From Acidobacteriia bacterium UBA6623 (lineage in GTDB: Bacteria > Acidobacteriota > Terriglobia > Bryobacterales > UBA6623): a DNA stretch of 64,000 nt. The notes under the pieces are model-generated. The model saw only the letters and a list, made by a program, of their open reading frames with translations. It searched no databases and was not told the DNA's origin. Within the stretch, counting starts at the first letter, position 1, and each line of letters starts with the position of its first letter. The translations under genes were made by a program, and so were the position numbers. The stretch is taken from positions 38,949 through 102,948 of the forward strand of contig DJHJ01000025.1 of assembly GCA_002433055.1 (NCBI GenBank), in the 5' to 3' direction. Positions 18,263 through 27,638 of this stretch are shown here, in pieces.

Positions 18263-19753
18263 ATGAGACAAAAACGGTTCAGCGATAGGTTCGGTTTATT
18301 TAGTAGGCGTACAGAAATGGTTCTGGCCATACTGACTTTGATTTTCTGTGGAACTGCCACAGCAGAAACAGAGGAGATTTCCTCCATGCGGCGCTTAATC
18401 ACCGAACAGCAACGCCAACTTGAACAGCAAAAGGAACAGATTGAATCACAGTCTGTCCTTCTAAAAAAATTACTTCAACAGGTTGCAGAGATCCAGTCCA
18501 ATTTATCGGCAGGTAGTACTACCGTCGAAACTGCCAACCCCAAAACTTCTCTAAGCGTGACAACCCCCACTACAGCCGCAACAAAAAGTGCGTCGTCGTT
18601 GCAAAAGCCCGATAAGTTAACATTCAGAGCTTACTGGAAGCAAGGGTTAAGATTTGACACACCCGACAAAGCATTTCAGCTAAAAATTGGTGGACGAATA
18701 ATGAATGACTGGGGCGTTTTTAGCTCGAACACTGCGGTTAATAATGCCGTCGGCCCACTTGATGATGGCACGGAATTCAGGCGGGCTCGTCTCTACATGG
18801 AGGGGGTTCTTCACAAACACGTCAAGTTCAAAGCACAGTATGATTTTGCCGGTGGTGATGCAGGGTTCAAGGACATGTATATCGGATTAACCAAGCTTCC
18901 GGTTGTCGGGAATATTACGTTTGGACACCAGAAGGAGCCTTTCGGTCTAGAGGCATTGACCAGTTCCAAATACATCACTTTCCTGGAGAGGGCGCTACCC
19001 TCGACCTTTGCTCCAGAGCGCAACACTGGTATCAAACTGGGAAACGCCTTTAGTGGCAACAAGTTTACGTGGGCACTTGGGGCCTTTCGCGATGCAGATG
19101 TCTTCGGTGAGAGCTTCGGCAATGGCGGATACAACTACACAGGTCGCGTAACGGCACGTCCCTTATACAGAGAGAAAGGGCGCAAAGTACTTCACCTTGG
19201 CATGGCCTATCGACATGGGAACCCCAATGGCAACAGCTTGCGCTACCGTGCAAGACCTTCGGCACACTTGCTGCCACGATTTGTCGATACAGGCAAATTT
19301 ACAGCAACCTCGACCGATACATTGGGTGCCGAGTTTGCGGTTGTTTCTGGGCCACTATCAGTCCAGTCCGAGTTTACCTATAGTGCAGCAAATCGGCCGG
19401 CAGCGATAAAGGAGGAGTTTACCTCCTTCTATGTACAGACGAGCCTATTTCTTACTGGTGAACACCGTATTTACAAGAGTTCGGCAGGTGCCTTTGACAG
19501 GGTGAAACCTTACCGTTCCTTTATGCCTGGGGATGGAGCAGGCAAGGGGGCTTGGGAGGTAGCAGTACGCTATGCGCGGATCAATCTGAATGACTCGTTC
19601 ATTCAGGGCGGCGAATTGCGTGATTTTACTTTGGGTCTGAACTGGTATTTGAATCCCAATACTCGCTTCATGTGGAACTATGGATTGGCGGAGCGGGTCG
19701 GCATTGGTGGTATTGCCAGCTTGATACAAACTCGGTTTCAGGTCGATTTTTAA
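18263..19753 (+). CDS. OprP/OprO-type phosphate-selective porin
   Basis: An outer-membrane beta-barrel of the porin O/P family, about 496 residues from ATG 18263, which has AAAGG just upstream. A later ATG at 18317 would give a cleaner signal peptide, MVLAILTLIFCGTATA. After the signal comes a Gln/Glu-rich coiled coil (MRRLITEQQRQLEQQKEQIE and onward, about 40 residues), probably trimeric and periplasmic. A Thr/Ser/Ala-rich linker and the barrel follow. The segments FRRARLYMEGVLHKHVKFKA, FGHQKEPFGLE and PERNTGIKLG are typical of the family. The protein ends in Phe, the usual barrel-assembly signal. Location after phoU and the upstream operator-like repeats suggest phosphate or polyphosphate uptake (inference). 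Confidence 0.87.
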   Translation: MRQKRFSDRFGLFSRRTEMVLAILTLIFCGTATAETEEISSMRRLITEQQRQLEQQKEQIESQSVLLKKLLQQVAEIQSNLSAGSTTVETANPKTSLSVTTPTTAATKSASSLQKPDKLTFRAYWKQGLRFDTPDKAFQLKIGGRIMNDWGVFSSNTAVNNAVGPLDDGTEFRRARLYMEGVLHKHVKFKAQYDFAGGDAGFKDMYIGLTKLPVVGNITFGHQKEPFGLEALTSSKYITFLERALPSTFAPERNTGIKLGNAFSGNKFTWALGAFRDADVFGESFGNGGYNYTGRVTARPLYREKGRKVLHLGMAYRHGNPNGNSLRYRARPSAHLLPRFVDTGKFTATSTDTLGAEFAVVSGPLSVQSEFTYSAANRPAAIKEEFTSFYVQTSLFLTGEHRIYKSSAGAFDRVKPYRSFMPGDGAGKGAWEVAVRYARINLNDSFIQGGELRDFTLGLNWYLNPNTRFMWNYGLAERVGIGGIASLIQTRFQVDF

Positions 19754-19778
19754 CCCCTAACTGGTTTTATCTCTATCT

Positions 19779-21617
19779 TCACCATCCCAGTGCGTACGAC
19801 TTGCCGCGCCGAGGTCCGGCTGCTCCGAACAACACACCTCTCTGCAGATCGACCCGAAGAGCGGTCGAGTCACCGATTGACCAAGGTTTGTCAACAAGGA
19901 CAGTGTGTCCTAATTTTTCCAATCCTTCAATTACGGCTGTGGGCACACGGTCTTCGATTTTTAGTACTCCTGGACGCGATGCGTGCTGGTAGAAAGAGCT
20001 TGGAAAATCAAAAATCTGAAACATTACTGCATCAGTTGCTTCTTGGATATCCATGTCGAACTCGATGACATTCAGCAGAACTTGTAGATTGACCTGATCT
20101 TGTGCGTCTCCGCCAGGGGTTCCCCACGCTAAATAGGGCCTGCCTTTCTTCAGTGCCAAGCTCGGCGTGAGGGTTGTACGAGGACGCTTATGCGGGGCCA
20201 GCGAGTTGGCGCGCTTCGGGTCGAGCGTGAAGGCCTGTCCGCGCGTACTCAGAACGAATCCCAGTCCCTCCAATATGGGTGTATGACGAAACCATCCACC
20301 ACTTGGCGTAGCCGAAAAAACGTTTCCGGCTGCATCGCCTACGCGCGTTCCTGTGGTGCCAGGGGTGTCCGGGATTAACTCGATTGAATCGGGGATCTGT
20401 CCATGTGTCATGTGATCAGACTGAAACATGTAGGGATTACCTGGGCGCATGATAAGCGATGGATTTTTGAGATCGATCAGCTTACGACGTTTCGCAGCGT
20501 AGTCTTTTGACAGTAGACCTTGTTGAGGAATTTCAACAAAATCAGGGTCCGCATAATACCATTCTCTATCGGCGTATGCGAGCTTCATCGCCTCGGCGAG
20601 TAGGTGAATGTATGCGGGTTTATTATGGCCAAGCTTCTTGAGGTCGTAACCTTCCAAGATGTTGAGAGTCTGAAGTAACACAGGACCTTGTGACCAAAAA
20701 CCAGCTTTGTAGATTTCAATACCACGATAGGTCGTCTTCGTAGGCTCTTCGATCACAGCGCGGTATTGGGCAAAATCTTCCACTTCTAAGAGTCCAGCTG
20801 ACACCATACCGTTGGCATCACTGGACTTGAAATCTTTCTGGCAAGCAACAATTTCACGAGCCAGTTCGCCTCGATAGAATAGATCTCGCACAGCCTGCAG
20901 AGAAACTTCACGACCCCAGTTCTTATTCACCTCTTCAGCTGCTACCAGGCGCTTCAACGTTTTAGCCAGATCCTTTTGAATAAACACATCGCCGAGTTCT
21001 GGTACATTGCCCCCTGGCAGAAAAATCTTTGCTGAGCTGTTCCATTCGGTGCGAAATCGTTGCTCTTGTTCGAGAATATGTCCACGAAACTCGCCATAGA
21101 TTGGAAAGCCGTTTTCTGCTAATTCAATTGCAGGCGCCAACACATCGGCCAATGAAAGTGTTCCAAACTCCTTGAGTGCTAGGAGCAATGTGTCAACAAC
21201 TGAAGGAACAACTGCTCCGAGAAATCCGTCCCCAGGGATGTAATCGATGTTGTGTTCCTGAAACCACTCGATTGTCGCGCGGCGAGGCGCAAAACCCTGT
21301 CCATTGATGACGACAACTTTATTTTGTCGGGCAAGATGTATCAGGATCGGCACCTCCCCACCTAGTCCAAAGCGGTTAAATTCAACTACTGTCTGAGCAA
21401 AAACGGCCGCTACGCCTGCGTCAATAGCATTTCCGCCCTTTTTCAACATTTCAAGCCCGGCGTCACTAGCTCTGTGATGGCCAGTGACAACGACACCACG
21501 TGTCGCCATGACAACGGGTCGCGTGCCGGCAATGATTGCTTCTCCCAAAATGTTGATACACAGGAAACAAACAATCAAAACTGTTTTAGAAAACATAATC
21601 ATCTTGCAGCGCAGCAT
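19779..21617 (-). CDS. Gamma-glutamyltransferase family protein
   Basis: A 612-residue exported Ntn-hydrolase of the gamma-glutamyltranspeptidase family, with an N-terminal hydrophobic signal (about residues 5-30). GGT landmarks are GGNAIDAGVAAVFAQ, FGLGGEVP and, in the small-subunit region, the autocatalytic Thr at about residue 421 (PGTTGTRV) and WGTPGGD. The usual TTH around the nucleophile is TTG here, and the loop after it is unlike E. coli GGT, so substrate preference may differ (for example a cephalosporin-acylase-like or oxamate amidohydrolase-like member). It lies 85 bp after the symporter gene on the same strand and may be co-transcribed with it. Confidence 0.82.
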   Translation of the reverse strand: MLRCKMIMFSKTVLIVCFLCINILGEAIIAGTRPVVMATRGVVVTGHHRASDAGLEMLKKGGNAIDAGVAAVFAQTVVEFNRFGLGGEVPILIHLARQNKVVVINGQGFAPRRATIEWFQEHNIDYIPGDGFLGAVVPSVVDTLLLALKEFGTLSLADVLAPAIELAENGFPIYGEFRGHILEQEQRFRTEWNSSAKIFLPGGNVPELGDVFIQKDLAKTLKRLVAAEEVNKNWGREVSLQAVRDLFYRGELAREIVACQKDFKSSDANGMVSAGLLEVEDFAQYRAVIEEPTKTTYRGIEIYKAGFWSQGPVLLQTLNILEGYDLKKLGHNKPAYIHLLAEAMKLAYADREWYYADPDFVEIPQQGLLSKDYAAKRRKLIDLKNPSLIMRPGNPYMFQSDHMTHGQIPDSIELIPDTPGTTGTRVGDAAGNVFSATPSGGWFRHTPILEGLGFVLSTRGQAFTLDPKRANSLAPHKRPRTTLTPSLALKKGRPYLAWGTPGGDAQDQVNLQVLLNVIEFDMDIQEATDAVMFQIFDFPSSFYQHASRPGVLKIEDRVPTAVIEGLEKLGHTVLVDKPWSIGDSTALRVDLQRGVLFGAAGPRRGKSYALGW

Positions 21618-21702
21618 AACAAAAACCCTTTACCCGAACGCTAATTCGTGACCCTGAATAAAATCTACATCAGCATACAGTAAGGGAGGGCGGAATGGTC
21701 CG

Positions 21703-23184
21703 TTACGACCCGTTAGAGAATAGGCCAAGCTTGCGGGCAGGTGTACAGGCATACACACTGAGTGACACAGCCAGGCCTGCAAAGACAGGGTGTATATACG
21801 ATAAATCAAGTGCTACTGCAAGACCTGCAGACCAGAGAACTACGGCAGCGGCGCCAGCAACAATTGACCACACTGCCGCTCTTCTATTTTTTTGTTTCCA
21901 CCACAAACTTAAAACCAACGCAGGCAAGAAACAGCCTCCGAATAAAGCCCCAGAGAGAGCTGTTAGAGGAACGACATCGGCTGGAGGGTTGAGAGCAAGC
22001 GCAGCGGGAAAAATTGCCACCGGGATCATAACAATTCGTTGCAGTTTATCGACCAAGACGCTGGACGCTGATCCGCGCCACTCTGCCCAGCCGTCGATGA
22101 CAAGAGCTGAACCGGCTACATGCAAAACAGAGTCGATTGACGACAAAGCTGCACAGAGAAAGCTTCCCAATAAGACCGCTCCCCAGAAGCTCCCAAACAG
22201 TTGACTTACCAGATAGGGAACAACCTGATCAGTATTCTGGAAAAAGAATTGTGATTCTTCCTGCGGAATAATGCCATGAGCCAAAACGCCGAGCGAAAAA
22301 AGCATTGGTATTGTTAGCCCTAACAATCCAACTGCCAACCATTTTGCGTGTCGGATTTCCAAAATTGACGCGTGGCGAAACAGTAAAAATCGGACCACTA
22401 ATCGAGGTGCAACCATCATCTTGATTCCTGTGCTGAGAGATAATCCTGTGATTGCTAGTGGCGCCATAAGTTCGTTCCAGGAAAAAAGCCTACCCCCGAG
22501 CGGTTCGCCGGATGCATCGAAATCGGCACTAACAGCAAGAGCGTTCCAGTCAACGTGTATTACACAGGAAGTAAAAAGAGCAATAACACCGAGTAACATA
22601 ATGCCGCCCTGTACAGCGTCAGTGTGCAGAATTGCGCGAATCATACCCCACGACGTGTAGGCAACAACAATCACACAAACCCCGATAACGGCTGTTTCAT
22701 AGGAGACATTAATAATGCGACTGACGATGTGACCGATACCCTTGAAAACGGCCAACATATAAAGCACCGAGGCAAAGAAGACGACGATGGCACTTAAATA
22801 TCCAATTGCAGCACCCCCGAACTTCAGTCGAAGGTAAGCCGGAATGGTAATTCGATCTAAGTCCAAGTCTTCACCGAGTACAGTGCGTGCATCGTCGATC
22901 ATTCGTCTAGCTACGACAAACCAAGCCAGAATTGCGCACAGTAGAAACACCAATCCAGCCAAGAGCCATACTAGACCGACTTTGTACCCGAAACCCGATT
23001 GCCCGAGAAACGTATTTGTGCTTAGGAAGGTGGAAAAAAAGGATAAAGCAATAATGACAGGCCCAGGTTTATTTTCATGGCTTCGGGTTGCTCGCCATGC
23101 TGAGACGATCATTAGGCCGATGAAAACAGTTAGCACACTTGCTGCAGTTATGTTTTCGGTAAGCCAAGATGTGAATTCTTGCAT
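21703..23184 (-). CDS. Sodium:solute symporter (SSS family)
   Basis: A 493-residue inner-membrane Na+-coupled symporter of the SSS family with about 13 hydrophobic segments. The first-helix substrate/sodium region STNTFLGQSGFGYKVGLVW and the later LLGSFLCAALSSIDSVLHV, with Ser residues that contribute to the Na+ site in family members, are recognisable. The substrate cannot be read from sequence. Context (a lactonase upstream, a GGT-like enzyme downstream, divergent sugar dehydrogenase) suggests a sugar acid, lactone or peptide-like metabolite. It is likely co-transcribed with the upstream SMP-30 gene (50-bp gap). Confidence 0.85.
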   Translation of the reverse strand: MQEFTSWLTENITAASVLTVFIGLMIVSAWRATRSHENKPGPVIIALSFFSTFLSTNTFLGQSGFGYKVGLVWLLAGLVFLLCAILAWFVVARRMIDDARTVLGEDLDLDRITIPAYLRLKFGGAAIGYLSAIVVFFASVLYMLAVFKGIGHIVSRIINVSYETAVIGVCVIVVAYTSWGMIRAILHTDAVQGGIMLLGVIALFTSCVIHVDWNALAVSADFDASGEPLGGRLFSWNELMAPLAITGLSLSTGIKMMVAPRLVVRFLLFRHASILEIRHAKWLAVGLLGLTIPMLFSLGVLAHGIIPQEESQFFFQNTDQVVPYLVSQLFGSFWGAVLLGSFLCAALSSIDSVLHVAGSALVIDGWAEWRGSASSVLVDKLQRIVMIPVAIFPAALALNPPADVVPLTALSGALFGGCFLPALVLSLWWKQKNRRAAVWSIVAGAAAVVLWSAGLAVALDLSYIHPVFAGLAVSLSVYACTPARKLGLFSNGS

Positions 23185-23234
23185 GAGAGCACTCTAGTGC
23201 GTTGTGACTATTGAGACATTGGCGCTACTACCAT

Positions 23235-24137
23235 TTATGTGGCTGGGTACCACAGACGTCCTCTACGTTCTGTTTGGGCACAAAACAGATGCCCTTCCGT
23301 GCTAGTTACATAGAGAGTTGATAGGTCCTCACCACCAAAGCTGCAATTGGTCGGACGTTTTGCCTGGATCGGGTGAGTTTCTAACACTTCTCCTGAAGGT
23401 GAAAAGACATAGATCATGGGACCCGGACCACCCAGTTCCCATCCAGCTGTGGCTACGATGTTGCCCTCGGTATCAAGACACATACCATCAATACCACGAT
23501 CCGCTCCGAAATCGTGAAGTACTTTCATAGTGCCCAACGAGCCGTCGGAACACACTTGATAACTGCGAAGCTGCCGCTTTTCATCATGGTCTCTTCCGCT
23601 CTGGGCAACATACAGAACTTGGTAATCAAGCGAAAAAAGAACACCATTAGGCCGTGTGGTATCAAAGGTCACTCTGGCGATTTTCCACTGTCCAACTTCA
23701 CACGGGGTAAGCCGGTAAACGGAATCGTGATCGAGTTCTTTGTTTGAACGATCTTCACTCCAAGTCCCAGCAGCTCCTTCGTAAAAAGGGTCAGTGAACC
23801 AGATGCATCCATCGGGATCAATAGCAAGATCGTTGGGAATGTTGAATCGTTCACCGTTAAAGTGATCTCGAAGAATTTTTACATCTCCATTTGGTTCATA
23901 CCGTACAACGCGGCGGGCGTCGCCCTCACAAGCATACAGATCGCCGTTGGCATCGAACATCAGTCCGTTAGCACACTCTGTCCCTCCACGATAGACGGTA
24001 TTAACTCCAGTATCAGGACTATAGCGATAAATGCGCGAGGCGGGGATATGAGTGTATAGAAGTGTTTTGCCATCCCAGGCTGGTCCCTCTGTAACTCCTC
24101 CTAATGGACCATGCAGCAGTTTAAATTTCCAAGCCAT
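23235..24137 (-). CDS. SMP-30/gluconolactonase family protein (cytoplasmic)
   Basis: A 300-residue six-bladed beta-propeller of the SMP-30/regucalcin/gluconolactonase family. The metal-site residues of the family are present: Glu in GVTEGPAWDG, Asn in IPNDLAIDPDG and Asp in GIDGMCLDTEGN. No signal peptide is visible, so it probably acts in the cytoplasm. The ATG at 24137 is chosen; an in-frame GTG lies 12 bases upstream, and a GGGAG site fits either. It is divergent from a GFO/IDH/MocA gene and heads a minus-strand run of lactonase, symporter and GGT-like genes. A lactone product of the neighbouring dehydrogenase is a reasonable substrate (inference). Confidence 0.83.
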   Translation of the reverse strand: MAWKFKLLHGPLGGVTEGPAWDGKTLLYTHIPASRIYRYSPDTGVNTVYRGGTECANGLMFDANGDLYACEGDARRVVRYEPNGDVKILRDHFNGERFNIPNDLAIDPDGCIWFTDPFYEGAAGTWSEDRSNKELDHDSVYRLTPCEVGQWKIARVTFDTTRPNGVLFSLDYQVLYVAQSGRDHDEKRQLRSYQVCSDGSLGTMKVLHDFGADRGIDGMCLDTEGNIVATAGWELGGPGPMIYVFSPSGEVLETHPIQAKRPTNCSFGGEDLSTLYVTSTEGHLFCAQTERRGRLWYPAT

Positions 24138-24309
24138 CAAACATCTCACTCCCTTTGTTGGACGAAGAAGGTTTCCATTGTAACGCTGCGAAACGGCGTT
24201 GAGTGAATGTGTTTCCTAGTGTGTTGAAAGTCAACTGTGTTACAACAACTGCTTGTGGTAGCGGATGGATACCTAAAATCAAGATCACGAAGTTTTTGGG
24301 GGGATAACG

Positions 24310-25422
24310 ATGGCAACTAACATCGGCAAAGCTAAACGACGAGCTGCAATTATTGGCCACACAGGCCACGGTGAATATGGTCATGGGCTCGACACGGTTT
24401 GGAGCGTGTTTGATTCTGTGGAAGTGGTCGCTGTTGCAGACCCTGATGATCAAGGCCGTGCCGAAGCCCAGCAGCGCTCGGGAGCAAAGCGCGCATATCG
24501 AGACTATCGTGAAATGCTGACTCGAGAAAAACCCGACTATGTTAGTGTCGGACCACGTTGGCTAGATCAACGAGTTGAGATGGTGACTGCTGTTGCTGAG
24601 GCAGGTGCTCACATCTATCTTGAAAAACCATTTGCACGTAGCCTCAAGGAAGCCGATCGTATGATTGCTGCTATAGAAAAGAGCAATGTAAAGGTCCAAA
24701 CCGCTCATCAGATGCGAACATCGCCTTACGCCATTCGCGTCAAAGAATTACTCGAAGCCGGCGAGATTGGGACGATTCAAGAAGTTCGTCTGCGTGGCAA
24801 GGAAGATCGTCGTGCTGGAGGCGAAGATCTCATCGTTTTAGGAACCCACCTGTTTGATCTGTCGAGGATGTTTTTTGGCGATCCGCACTGGGTTTTTGCA
24901 CACGTCACGCACGACGGGAGAGAAATTTCTTCAGGTGATATTCGCAACCCAACTGAACCGGTTGGTGCAGTCGCCGGTAATCAAATAGCAGCCATGTTTG
25001 CGTTTGACAGAGGTGTGCACGCATATTATGGCTCAAAAGCAAGTGACCAAAAAGGGTCAAGCCGTTGGGGTACTCGTATTTTCGGCAGTCGTGGCATCAT
25101 TGACTTACCTAATCAAACTTATCCCAAGGGGCAGCCACGTATACTGCGGACTCATCGTTGGATGCCAACTAAAAGACATAAGTGGGAAGCTATCGAAGGC
25201 GCACCACATGCAGATCTACCGGCAAAAGATCGCATGCTTTCAAATGCACTAATGGTTCAGGATCTTTTCGAAGCTGTCGACCAAGATCGCAAACCGGTGA
25301 CAAGCGCTCATGATGCTCGCTGGGCACTCGAGATGATTTTTGCAATTTACGAGTCACAAAAGAGTGGATCGCGCGTGCAGCTCCCCCTTAAGCAGAGAGC
25401 ACACCCTCTTGAGAGCTTGTGA
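24310..25422 (+). CDS. GFO/IDH/MocA family NAD(P)-dependent oxidoreductase
   Basis: A 370-residue soluble dehydrogenase. The N-terminal Rossmann half begins AAIIGHTGHGEYGHG and includes the EKPF motif (in IYLEKPFARS) of GFO/IDH/MocA enzymes, which oxidise or reduce sugars and inositols. The C-terminal alpha/beta domain contains GTHLFDLSRMFFG, where the family catalytic His lies. The start ATG has a GGGGGG ribosome site 7 bp upstream. It is divergent from one SMP-30 gene and 24 bp ahead of another, a classic dehydrogenase-lactonase pairing. The sugar is unknown. Confidence 0.86.
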   Translation: MATNIGKAKRRAAIIGHTGHGEYGHGLDTVWSVFDSVEVVAVADPDDQGRAEAQQRSGAKRAYRDYREMLTREKPDYVSVGPRWLDQRVEMVTAVAEAGAHIYLEKPFARSLKEADRMIAAIEKSNVKVQTAHQMRTSPYAIRVKELLEAGEIGTIQEVRLRGKEDRRAGGEDLIVLGTHLFDLSRMFFGDPHWVFAHVTHDGREISSGDIRNPTEPVGAVAGNQIAAMFAFDRGVHAYYGSKASDQKGSSRWGTRIFGSRGIIDLPNQTYPKGQPRILRTHRWMPTKRHKWEAIEGAPHADLPAKDRMLSNALMVQDLFEAVDQDRKPVTSAHDARWALEMIFAIYESQKSGSRVQLPLKQRAHPLESL

Positions 25423-25446
25423 AAGTAATAGATAAGGAGTGCCCCC

Positions 25447-26484
25447 ATGATTTTTTTAGTAGCTGTTTTTTTTCTAAAATCCTGGGTGGTTGCACCCGCT
25501 CTCGCTTCTGAAGTTCCTCCACCATACGGTGATGCAATCGTTGCTGCAAGTGCGAGACTTGAGCTTTTGTTTACCCGGACGGTCGACATAAATGGTGGCC
25601 TTACCGAAGGTCCGGCCGTGGCCCCCGATGGCAGCATCTATTTCAGCGATATTCTTCCTGGAGCCAACAAGGGTATGATAATGCGATTTGACCCCAGGAC
25701 TAGAACAACATCTGTTTTCTCAAACGATAGTGGCAAGGCAAATGGATTAATTTTCGACGCTGCAGGTGATCTCATCGGTGCTCAAGGTGCTGACTACGGG
25801 TTAAGGCGCATCACTCGCTGGAACATCAAAACTGGACACCAAACAGTGGTTGCTGATCGTTTTCAAGGGAAGCGTTTCAACGCTCCAAACGACGTTTGTG
25901 TTGATCACAAGGGGCGAATTTACTTCAGCGACCCACATTACATTGGCCAAGAGCCGCTGGAGCTAGATCATCGTTCTGTCTACCGTATCGACAGCGACGG
26001 AACAGTTATTGAAATAACACGTCAAGTCAGTAAACCTAATGGTCTGGCCTTGAGTCCCGACGGAGGCACTCTTTATGTCGCCGACCACGACAATGATTCT
26101 GAGAGAAAAGGCAGAAGGATTATGCGTATCTACGCCTTTGCTCTCGACCCGGAGGGGCTTGTTAGTAAACCTGGACATATTCTAATTGACTTCGGAGAGG
26201 ATGCTGGCAGTGATGGAATTACGGTTGACCAACACGGCAACATTTATCTGACGATTCGTATGTTGAAACGGCCTGGGGTGATGGTTTTAAACCCTGCGGG
26301 ACAAGAGATCGCTTTTATCCCCACAGGTTCTCCAGGACAAGCAGAAGGCGAAGCAAGGTCGGGGTTACCTAGCAATGTGGAATTTGGCAAAGGAGTTGAA
26401 GAGAATATTCTTTACATCACCGTTGGTACCAGCCTCTATCGAATACCCCTCAAGGTAAAGGGTTACCACCGACAGTACGACTAG
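25447..26484 (+). CDS. Exported SMP-30/gluconolactonase family protein
   Basis: A 345-residue SMP-30 family beta-propeller with a signal peptide (residues about 1-20, ending APALAS). It is expected in the periplasm or outside. The family metal-binding positions are present as LTEGPAVAPDG, APNDVCVDHKG and SDGITVDQHG. GGAG lies upstream of the ATG. It follows the GFO/IDH/MocA gene by 24 bp and precedes an esterase gene by 24 bp, so these three genes are probably one operon. It shares only family-level similarity with the cytoplasmic homologue at 23235-24137, so the two are unlikely to be simply redundant. Confidence 0.84.
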   Translation: MIFLVAVFFLKSWVVAPALASEVPPPYGDAIVAASARLELLFTRTVDINGGLTEGPAVAPDGSIYFSDILPGANKGMIMRFDPRTRTTSVFSNDSGKANGLIFDAAGDLIGAQGADYGLRRITRWNIKTGHQTVVADRFQGKRFNAPNDVCVDHKGRIYFSDPHYIGQEPLELDHRSVYRIDSDGTVIEITRQVSKPNGLALSPDGGTLYVADHDNDSERKGRRIMRIYAFALDPEGLVSKPGHILIDFGEDAGSDGITVDQHGNIYLTIRMLKRPGVMVLNPAGQEIAFIPTGSPGQAEGEARSGLPSNVEFGKGVEENILYITVGTSLYRIPLKVKGYHRQYD

Positions 26485-26508
26485 CTCACACTGCATTTTG
26501 TTTCCAAG

Positions 26509-27489
26509 ATGGTATCAATCGACGATTCGAGACTTCTGGAATTTTGTGGAGTCCATAAATTGGATCCAGATGTTGAGCGATTACTCCATCGTTTTGTTCT
26601 GGCTGGTCGACCCTCTTTGCATACATTGACCCCTGAGCAAGCTCGTGCCAACACGCGGGCACTAATGGACTTACGTGGCAACTCAGTTGCGGTTGGAAGC
26701 GTTGAAAATACCATGCTCCCCGGACCAGCAGGGAAAATTCCGATTCGTATATACCGTCCAGCCGGGAAAGGGCCATTTCCGCTGCTTATTTACTATCACG
26801 GAGGTGGTTGGGTTCTTTGTGATTTAGACACCCATGACAACACATGCCGGATTTTTTGTGCATTGGCACAGTGTGTAACGGTTTCTGTAGATTACCGTCT
26901 CGCACCAGAGCATAAATTTCCAGCTGCTGTTGATGATTGTTATGCTGCCTTGGAGTACTTGGCGAAAGATGCCATCCAAATGGGGGCAGACCCATTACGA
27001 TTGGCAGTTGGTGGAGACAGTGCCGGTGGCAATCTTGCTGCCGTTGTAGCACAACTGGCGCGTGATCGCGGGGGCCCAGTGCTTAGTCACCAGCTTTTGC
27101 TTTACCCGATCATGGATACACTTTCGTTCAACACCATGTCCTATAAGAAGTTTGCCAAGGGGTACTTCTTGGAGAAAGCTGGCATGGAATGGTTTTGTGA
27201 ACATTATCTGAATGATCCTTCCGATGCTGCAGATCCTCGCACCTCTCCTCTGTTGTCTAAGGATCTTACTAGGTTGCCGGCTGCACAAATTGCAACAGCT
27301 GGGTTTGATCCCTTGCGTGATGAGGGCGCTGCCTACGCTCGACGTCTAAAGGAAGCTGGAATCCCCGTTGACTATATTTGCTATGGAGAAATCATACATG
27401 GGTTTGCTGGAATGGTGGGAGTCATCCCAAGCGCTAAGAAGGCCATGGCTGAAATTGCCGAACGGTTGAGGCAAGCACTTTGCAAATGA
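26509..27489 (+). CDS. Alpha/beta hydrolase, hormone-sensitive-lipase family esterase
   Basis: A 326-residue alpha/beta hydrolase. The oxyanion-hole motif YYHGGGWV and the nucleophile elbow GGDSAGGNLAA define the bacterial HSL (family IV) esterases. The acid and base are likely in DPLRDEG and IIHGFAG. No signal peptide is visible, so it is a cytoplasmic carboxylesterase or lactonase-like enzyme for short acyl or lactone esters. It is third in the run after GFO/IDH/MocA and the exported lactonase. The ribosome site is weak. Confidence 0.88.
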   Translation: MVSIDDSRLLEFCGVHKLDPDVERLLHRFVLAGRPSLHTLTPEQARANTRALMDLRGNSVAVGSVENTMLPGPAGKIPIRIYRPAGKGPFPLLIYYHGGGWVLCDLDTHDNTCRIFCALAQCVTVSVDYRLAPEHKFPAAVDDCYAALEYLAKDAIQMGADPLRLAVGGDSAGGNLAAVVAQLARDRGGPVLSHQLLLYPIMDTLSFNTMSYKKFAKGYFLEKAGMEWFCEHYLNDPSDAADPRTSPLLSKDLTRLPAAQIATAGFDPLRDEGAAYARRLKEAGIPVDYICYGEIIHGFAGMVGVIPSAKKAMAEIAERLRQALCK

Positions 27490-27638
27490 TTCGATCGAGA
27501 CGCCAGGCCAAAATCTATATACAGTAGCCTTTGGGTGATTCGATACTGCATGAAGGTGAGGACTATAATAGGTCCTCGGCCGGCAGCAATTTTTTCGAGT
27601 AGACTTAGCCAGTAATACAGTTGCGAACGGGAGCTCTT

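Noticed and set aside
21695..22204. A 169-codon plus-strand frame inside the symporter gene
   Set aside because: Antisense to a strong membrane-protein gene; the Ala/Thr-rich composition is a shadow of hydrophobic codons.
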